Shown in pieces: positions 57,764-64,000 of a stretch of 64,000 nucleotides of DNA. The stretch lies in assembly GCA_948099385.1 (NCBI GenBank), contig CANUEZ040000168.1, forward strand, positions 6,987,501-7,051,500. Reading direction: 5' to 3'. The notes under the pieces are model-generated. The model was not told the origin of the DNA and made no database searches. It was given only the letters and a program-made list of their open reading frames with translations. The translations under genes and the position numbers were made by a program. Origin of the DNA: Fasciola hepatica (lineage: Eukaryota > Platyhelminthes > Trematoda > Plagiorchiida > Fasciolidae). The stretch's first letter is position 1. Each line of letters starts with the position of its first letter.

Positions 57764-60110
57764 AATAATAATAATAATGGTTTATTTCGGGGACACCCGA
57801 AGCATGCTTGATTGCATGATCATATGATACAAGTGAGGTCACAAAAAAATTCCTTGGGTATTCACTTGGGTAAATGCAGCACAAACGTGTATGGGTTTTG
57901 GCGGTCGCACGAATGAATGCCCGACAAGTTTGAGTTTGAAGGTCAGGTGGACGCACACCACTCGGGAGTGAGTGAAACGGGCTCCACGGTCGAGATACCT
58001 GATGAAGTAAAGCGTGGATGAAGTAAAAACGCGCAGTATTTCGGGAAGCTCCGATGTAAAGTCGCAGGGGTGAGTAGACTGATAAAAAACCTCCGAAAAT
58101 GTACCAACGAAAAATTGGAGAACTTCTGGTGATGGAGGACAAGCATTTGAACCAGTAGCCCAGACGACCCGGAAAGTAGCAGAAATATAATACCGAAGGA
58201 TTCGTGGTGTCCTCTGAAGAGGGGAATAGCGTAAATGAAACAGTCCGTTTTTCCACTGAATTAGTATTTACTACTCATCAAGTGATTGTGGAGGACGCCA
58301 TCATAAAGGGGTGGATGTAGATGCCCGAGCCGGGATGTGCTGGTGAGAGTCTGACATGGGGCATTTGGGAAACAACCGGAAGGTCAGTAACTTAGCACAC
58401 GTATAATTCATTTCCAGCAAAGGTTTGGAGAAATTGCTGTGGCATTGTTCTTTGGCGTAGATGCCCAATCGTAGAGGACTGATGAAAAAATGGCAAAATG
58501 TAATAGGTGGGTGAAAAGGTGCTTAACTATTGGTTTATCGGGGGTTACTCCAAGACTCGCAGGTGAGGAATACAAATTTACAACTAAGTGGGCATAATAG
58601 TGGATTATATGTTTAATATCTGACGGAATTAACTGGAGGTAGTACATCACTGGAGCCTGCAGAAAGCGCAGATAATCGTATGACTAGGTACGTTGAGGAA
58701 AGTCCAACCTGAGACTTTGAACGAGGGACAAACAGAATAATGGCAGCCTAAACTAAAGGTAGTTGATTTTCAGCAAAAGATGTAGAAAAAACACTCTATG
58801 GATTGTGGTGCAAGTGGCTGACCAGGATGACCTGAGGGGGCAGCGGCAGTGGTTCATAGGTGAGTGAAAGGTGATACAATTATGGATTTGTCTGAGTTCG
58901 TTGATGAACAGCATGAGTGCATCTGAAGTTGGTAACAAAGTGGATGCCGGAGGTAGACATATAGTGGACTGTTACAGTCGTATAAAAATAGTACATATGA
59001 ACAGCTGTCAGGAAGTACAGGTGATCGCATGGCTGGATATGCTGAAGTCTGGCATGAAAAGCTGGTGAGGCAATCGAACTATTTATGTTCTGGATTGTGG
59101 ATACTTCATTGCCAATGCAACGGTCATGAAATGCAAGTGGTTGGATAAGATGTAACGGAAGGATGCAATGAACACAGAGCTGGTGTCAAGCAGATGAAGC
59201 GCTGGGAGGAGAACCATTTCGTTTTATGTGGAACTGATGGCAAGTGAGAAATAAATCTTTAACTGATGGTTTTGTTTAGATAAAAGTAGTGGTGACATAC
59301 AAGTTACCAAGTGGATGAATGGTCTCTTCAAGAGTATATCAGGAATTGTGACGTTCATAATAAAGATATCAGAGCGATGAAACCGTTTCATGTTTCGGGG
59401 TACAGAATCAGGTAGCTGGACATAATAGGATGAGGGTAAAAATGGCATCAGTTCAGGCAAATAAAAGATGAGTCGATGGATACAAATGTCAGAAGCCGCG
59501 AATAGTAGGGTACATTTCTAAGCCGAATGAGTATATGTTCATATGTTGACTTGGAACTTGACCGGGTTTATGGTAAACCTTGTTCAGGAACTTTGGAGGA
59601 GGCAATGGGTGGCAGCAGTAAGATGCAGGGGACGTTGTTTTTCAATCCGCAGTTGGTGCTAGTGAGTGAGGCTGGCAGTGCCCTGGACACCTAAGCTGAA
59701 AACCAATTCTGGTGACAGGAGGTGCGATCCGCCAGCCTAGTTGCGCCCGCACATCATTTCCGTCGGCCTGCAAGCCCGATGTGCGCCGGCCAAAGCGGTG
59801 GATCTGATCGCGCCTCGCACTGTTCGGTGGAGCCAAACGGCCGTAGGTATCAGGTAGTCCACGATTGGGCGACCAGGCACCAGGGGATCCCGGAACGTAA
59901 CCAAGGGAGCACCGGTCGGGTAGCGTACGAATAGCCGACTGTCAGGTAAATGCATAGGCCAGGTTAGTGACCGGTGTGGTCTCCAGAGTATAAGGAGTCA
60001 TTTAGAGAAAGGTACGCACGAATGAAGGTCTGGAAATAGAGAAAAAGTAGAGCAGAGCAGTCTGGGATGCTCCCAGCTGAGGATAAATGGGAATCAATAC
60101 AAAGAGGCAA
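57764..60110 (-). mobile_element. AAT-tailed dispersed family g, copy 2
   Basis: Left end: AAT run, GG, TTTAT, then a perfect 6-bp stem with GACA loop (57,786-57,801) and TGCATGATCATATGA. The right end has the family block at 59,640-59,830. It is about 2.35 kb, comparable to the reassembled length of copy 1 (about 2.6 kb). A 167-codon minus-strand frame covers 58,256-57,753 but has no recognised domain and runs into the microsatellite. With no RT found, family g may be non-autonomous. Confidence 0.55.
59640..59940 (-). repeat. Block copy 3 of family g (right-end segment)
   Basis: Core GGTGCGATCCGCCAGCC at 59,721-59,737, preceded by AATCCGCAGTTGGTGCTAGTG and followed by CAAGCCCGATGTGCGCCGGCCAAAGCGGTGGATCTGA, all shared with the copies at 18.9 kb and 43.0 kb. 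After about 59,830 the sequence diverges, but a CCCAGCTGAGGAT segment near 60,072 recurs at 43,340. Confidence 0.65.
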
Positions 60111-60219
60111 CCACAATAGACAGTGACTCTCCGGGACCAGTTTCTCGATTGCGGAAGGCAAAAAAACTAAGAATGTTTATTTGATTTCTTCTTTTACTGA
60201 CCGCCAGTGTTTGCACCAT

Positions 60220-61990
60220 TCAAAATTCTAGACCCTTCTCATAGGCTTGGTCATCGGGTATGTCCACATTGAGAAGCTGTAAGGTTTGGGTAACCGTGAG
60301 GAAGTTATCCAACGCACTTCTAAACCGATGGCTGGAAGTATAACTGCGTATTTCTAAGGGCAATTTATTCCATAAGTTAGAGTAAACGGTGATAAAGAAA
60401 TATGAACGTATGCTAGTGTTGGTGATAGGGGTTGAATGGGTAAGAAGTCTGGAGCGTAGTAGATGGCTAGAAACAGGCGCAAAGTGCAATGGATTAGAAG
60501 TGTATGTCCGGCTGTGAAGGATGTTATACAAAAAGATAAGTTTCAGTTTCTTACGGCGAAGCCATAAAGGGTCTAGTTTAAAAAATAAGCAGCTTTCTTT
60601 ATAAGTGAGGGGTAAGCTCCATCCAATAAGTCGCTCTGTAAAACTACGTTGAACTGATTCGATACCAATTCTGTCTGATTTCCGCATACTGGAGAATATC
60701 AGGGGGCAGTATTCTAATAAAGGCCTGGCATGAGTTTTATGAAGGAAAAGAATGCCGTCTCGAAGTCGGAAGGAGCGAAATAATAGCTCTGGGCACTTTC
60801 TGGCCTTGGCGACTTGGAATGTCGAATATTCCGAGAAATTGAAGGTTCAGGAATAGTTTAAGCCAAGGTCTAGAACAGTTTGCTTGTTAGCAATGGTTGA
60901 ACCACAGACATCTAAGGATCCTGGAGGTAGCTTGCATTTATATGTAAGAACCTCGCATTTGTCAGCGGGAAAATTCATCTGCCATGTTGAGCACCATCTA
61001 TGGAGTGCAGATTTGTCTTTAGAGATGTTTAGGATAGCCGAGGCGATGGATTCATCCTTGAATGAGTATACAATTTTAATGTCATTAGCAAAAAGAAATG
61101 GGGTGCCACGGCTCACTGAGAGGAATATGTCGATTATATACATGAGGAAAAACGGAGGGCCAAGGACGCTACCCTGTATAACATCGCTCGTAACTGATTT
61201 AGGCTTGGAACAGTGTCCGTTTATAGAGGCAACCTGAGAGCCATTAGACGGGTAAGAATTGGTTCAAGATAGTAAGGGGTCAGTGATGCCAGAGGATAGG
61301 ATTTTGGCCAGAAGATGTGGGTGTGGCACGTGGTCAAAAGCCTTTGACGTATCCAGGTTAAGTACTATAAGAGCCATTCCATTGTCTGCCATTTCAGTGA
61401 TGAGACTCAAAAAATGGAGTTGGCAGGTTGCGCACGATCTTGACCGAAGGAAACCGTGTTGTCAAGGATTGATAAAGTCTAATTGAAAGAGGTACTTGAT
61501 TACGTGTCTTTTACGACTTTTTCCATTAGCCGAGAGAGGACAGGTGCATGGGTAATGGGACGATAGTTTGTTACCTCATGCAGTGGACCTTTCTTGTGTT
61601 GGGGGATTATGAATGGGCATTTGCAGTTTGCGGGCACTAGACCGGAGTTCATTGATAGGTTAAATATATTCAGTAGTAGGTAAGGTAAGTCTGGTCCGCA
61701 TTTAACTATTGGCTTGAAAGTGGCCAATAATTGGGAGATAATTGAGGCGTCAAAGTCCACTGTGGACAGAGTTAAAGCGGTAACTTGGGGGAAGAGGTGG
61801 AGGATCAACATCAATAATAGGGGCCATAGTTGAGGCGAGGAATGAGTTGAAGGCCCCTGTAATAGAAAGGGGAGTAGAGGCGGATACACTGTCCGTTGAG
61901 GCTGTGTGCGGGATAGCTCCACGAGTATTAAAGGTTCTGGTCCTATACAATAGTGACAGTCGAAGGGGTTTATTTTGGTGTGGCAGAGCC
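60220..61990 (-). pseudogene. LINE 'c' reverse transcriptase and C-terminus
   Basis: Blocks right to left: IVKCGPDLPYLLLNIFN (61,710), CKCPFIIPQHKKGPLHEVTNYRPITHAPVLSRLMEK (61,630-61,520), a HGFLRSRSC-type block near 61,440, MALIVLNLDTSKAFDHVPH-like sequence near 61,370-61,330, and GLSVIQGSVLGPPFFLMYIIDIF across 61,190-61,120. The catalytic block reads PFLFANDIKIVY with FAND at 61,081-61,092 (D to N). Then come WQMNFPADKCEVLTY, LDLGLNYS and, in frame 60,687-60,220, RKSDRIGIESVQRSF and YSNLWNKLPLEIRSY. Frames change at least three times. Confidence 0.8.
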
Positions 61991-62825
61991 TTTATTTCCT
62001 GGTTAAGCAATGTAGTTTCTTCAAGCTTCTGGATTGTAGAAGTGAGGCGAAAAAGTTAAATAAGAATTGCAAAGTCGTGTGTAGTTTCATGAATATTTGG
62101 AGCTTGACGTACTTTGTCTGCAGAGAAGTGATATAGGATTTCCTATTATTCCTTTGCAAGGGGAGGCAGGTAATCCTATCGAGACATCTGGAGAACTGTG
62201 CACAGAAAATATCAGTGGCTTGTTGTGGATCACGAGATAGGAAAAACTCACTCCACTGAGCTTGTCGAATGGTAGTAGGGAGAACATTCCGGTCAGGGAG
62301 AGGAAAGGGTTTGATGCAGTGTGATTTCAGGGTAGGCTGTGGGTGAGTGGGAATGGGACAGCTAACCAGATTGTGATCTCTACCGGGCAAACTTTGAGAA
62401 ATTGATACAAATATATGAGGGACGCTATGGGTGAAAATGAGATCTCAAATGCTGTTTTATTCGTAGGAGAGTGGACATGCTGTACTCACCCTCCTACAGT
62501 AATACCTGTTACAAATGGTAAAAGGTTAACGAGGGCAGATAAAGATAGCCAAGCTAACCTAGGCAGGTTGAAGTCACCAGCAATAACCCTCATACTTGAG
62601 GGCAGTAAGGATAGGTATTCGAATGCATCAATCAGGTGTGGAAGTCCGGAGAAATTTCCGCTTGGTGGACGGTAAACACATTCAACATGAAGTGGAGAGC
62701 CGGTAACGTGGACAGTTAGTCAAAGTGAGTCAGAAATAGGGTCGAGTAGAGGGTGATGAAGTGTTGTTATAATAAAGATATGCTTGATAAATGCGAAACA
62801 ACCTCCACCGCGTCGAGTTTCCCTA
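61990..62825 (-). pseudogene. LINE 'c' endonuclease, 3' portion
   Basis: Read right to left: RRGGGCFAFIKH, HVECVYRPPSGNFSGLPHLIDAF (near 62,680), MRVIAGDFNLPRLAWL (near 62,590), a DLIFTHSVPH segment near 62,440, and LPGRDHNLVSC (frame 62,390-61,992; SDH has become RDH). Order and spacing are those of LINE apurinic-type endonucleases. Stops or shifts fall near 62,480. The N-terminal blocks, including the catalytic ETW, are missing because of the truncation. Confidence 0.8.
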
Positions 62826-64000
62826 TTTACTCGGAAGACATATAGAATACATTCGAGAGCAGCTGGTGAACGTGTCTCTTATTGGGTTTACCAGCGAAAT
62901 ACCAACGATGTCCCCTCCATCGGACGAATAGAGAAGACGCGAGTCGGTTTACAGATGCGAGGTGTATTCTGTATATCGTGGCACCGAAACAGTACCGATA
63001 CGAGAGATACACCGAACGGAAAACGAAACGGAACGCGACGGCTATGCAGAAAGCGAATCGCGAACGTGTACAATCGGCGAGCGACCGAAAGTGAAAGTGA
63101 TTCAAAACGAGGTCAACGGAAACCTCGGGAAAGTCAGTCCAGTAAAACGTACGCAACCGGAGAACACTTTGAGGTCGATGTGAAACGTCAGAAAAGATCG
63201 TAGAGGAAATAGATACAAAATGGAGTCGATGAAATGGTCATTTTCTCAAAACGATCGAGGTCACTACAATAGCCCTCTGCTAGAAAGCACGGAAAGCTCT
63301 CGAAAAATGTCAAGGAGGAGGCATGCAAACGATATTTGTGCGCGTGAATGCGTGTCAAATACGTGAATGTTGCTGTGCTGTGTGGTGCTGACGGGCAAAA
63401 TCTGTGGTATGCAGGAACCGTAGGATGATGTTCGAGCGTAAGCCAGATTCGTTGCCAATTACGTCGGTTGAGTGAATCGTCCTCCAGGTGTGCCACGCCA
63501 ATAACGTCCAGTGTCGGGTAACCGTTACCCATATGATATCCGGAAGCCAAATTGGTAAGTTCGTCAATGACAAGGAACGAGAGCAACAGGGCCGATCCAG
63601 AACGCAAACGTTGGTGCAAAAATTCTCCAGATTTCGTGGGACCAGCGAAGCGTACCGTATGGCGAGGTTCCATGAAACGAAAAACTGGTGTAGCAACCGC
63701 AATGGACTTGACTAGAATACAGTAATAACTAATGAGGTATGGTAAATAGTGTCGAAACGATAAACACGAAAGTTATTACTGCAAAGTGCAATGGTTGAGA
63801 TCGTGTTTGACCAAGTCGCGAAAACGTGCTGGGCAAACGATCTTCCAACCGGAACGTGAGACGGGAGCCTAATTCATTGACGGGTGCGTAAGCGTGCTCT
63901 GCTGACTTGAACGTGAGGCGATAGTCTCATTCGGAGTCGTAGCCGGCAACTCTAACTGCAGACCTTGACGTAAAACTGAAGTGTCGTCAACAGGTAGCAC
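62825..64000. other. CpG-rich segment with overlapping open frames, no recognised product
   Basis: From about 62,900 to 63,220 the plus strand is rich in CGA, CGAAACG and GCGAAC words, unlike the CpG-poor flanks, and several frames on both strands stay open for 60-160 codons at once. The longest are 62,784-63,203 plus (139 codons, very basic, rich in R, K, S and T) and 63,673-63,188 minus (161 codons). Neither has a motif I recognise, and low stop density can follow from the base composition alone. This may be part of another repeat that was the target for element c. Confidence 0.4.

Larger units (their letters stand above)
60180..62825 (-). mobile_element. CR1/Jockey-like LINE 'c', 5'-truncated
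   Basis: Minus-strand element that starts within the endonuclease (RRGGGCFAFIKH at 62,820-62,785) and runs through RT to a C-terminal frame ending at 60,220. Upstream of 62,825 the protein match stops abruptly, as expected for 5' truncation during target-primed reverse transcription. It is less decayed than elements a and b: the C-terminal 155-codon frame (60,687-60,220) is intact. Confidence 0.8.

Noticed and set aside
62784..63203. 139-codon basic plus-strand protein
   Set aside because: No motif, several competing frames over the same bases and no sign of a conserved start; composition explains it. Kept only as an unassigned segment.

Overview
This window looks like intergenic DNA from an animal nucleus and is built almost entirely of retrotransposons in several stages of decay. 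I found no host gene, rRNA, tRNA, CRISPR array or operon. The mix of BEL/Pao LTR elements with CR1/Jockey-like LINEs that carry an apurinic endonuclease fits an invertebrate. A flatworm, perhaps a tapeworm with a large repeat-rich genome, is my best guess, but that is inference from general knowledge and no gene here settles it.

Layout. At 1-3,900 there is a decayed minus-strand LINE (endonuclease, then reverse transcriptase, RT). It runs off the left edge and is split by a second repeat that begins in an AAT microsatellite. At 4,260-10,750 lies an old plus-strand BEL/Pao gag-protease remnant. It is interrupted by a young, complete-looking minus-strand BEL/Pao insertion (4,801-9,624) with near-identical 578-bp LTRs, a GTCAT target duplication and one open frame of about 1,219 codons. 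That frame has 40 tandem copies of an 8-residue repeat in Gag and has lost most of pol. A minus-strand LINE RT fragment follows at 10,790-11,690. A plus-strand LINE with ORF1, endonuclease and RT occupies about 13,300-17,240. Minus-strand LINEs of one superfamily lie at about 19,500-24,780, 27,850-33,250, 49,170-52,400 and 60,180-62,825. A plus-strand LINE RT lies at 47,370-48,340.

A second, older BEL/Pao element (34,446-41,192) has 376-bp LTRs and a GACTA target duplication. It keeps the full order gag-protease-RT-RNase H-integrase-C-terminal domain, but as frameshifted pieces. It split a third kind of dispersed repeat (34,032-34,445 plus 41,193-43,350), whose other copy is at 57,764-60,110. 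That repeat and a separate family (25,085-27,060; 54,578-56,560; probably 83-1,900) share an unusual left end: an AAT microsatellite, then a short stem-loop with a 4-nt loop, then a CATGATCA-like motif. On the minus strand this is a common 3' tail.

How the parts relate. The only element that looks recently mobile is the internally deleted BEL/Pao at 4,801-9,624. It still encodes Gag and a protease-like domain but not a complete RT or any integrase, so it must have been copied with enzymes supplied by a relative. Nearly every LINE RT here has lost a catalytic aspartate or its frame. The shared 3' stem-loop suggests that one family may use another family's RT.
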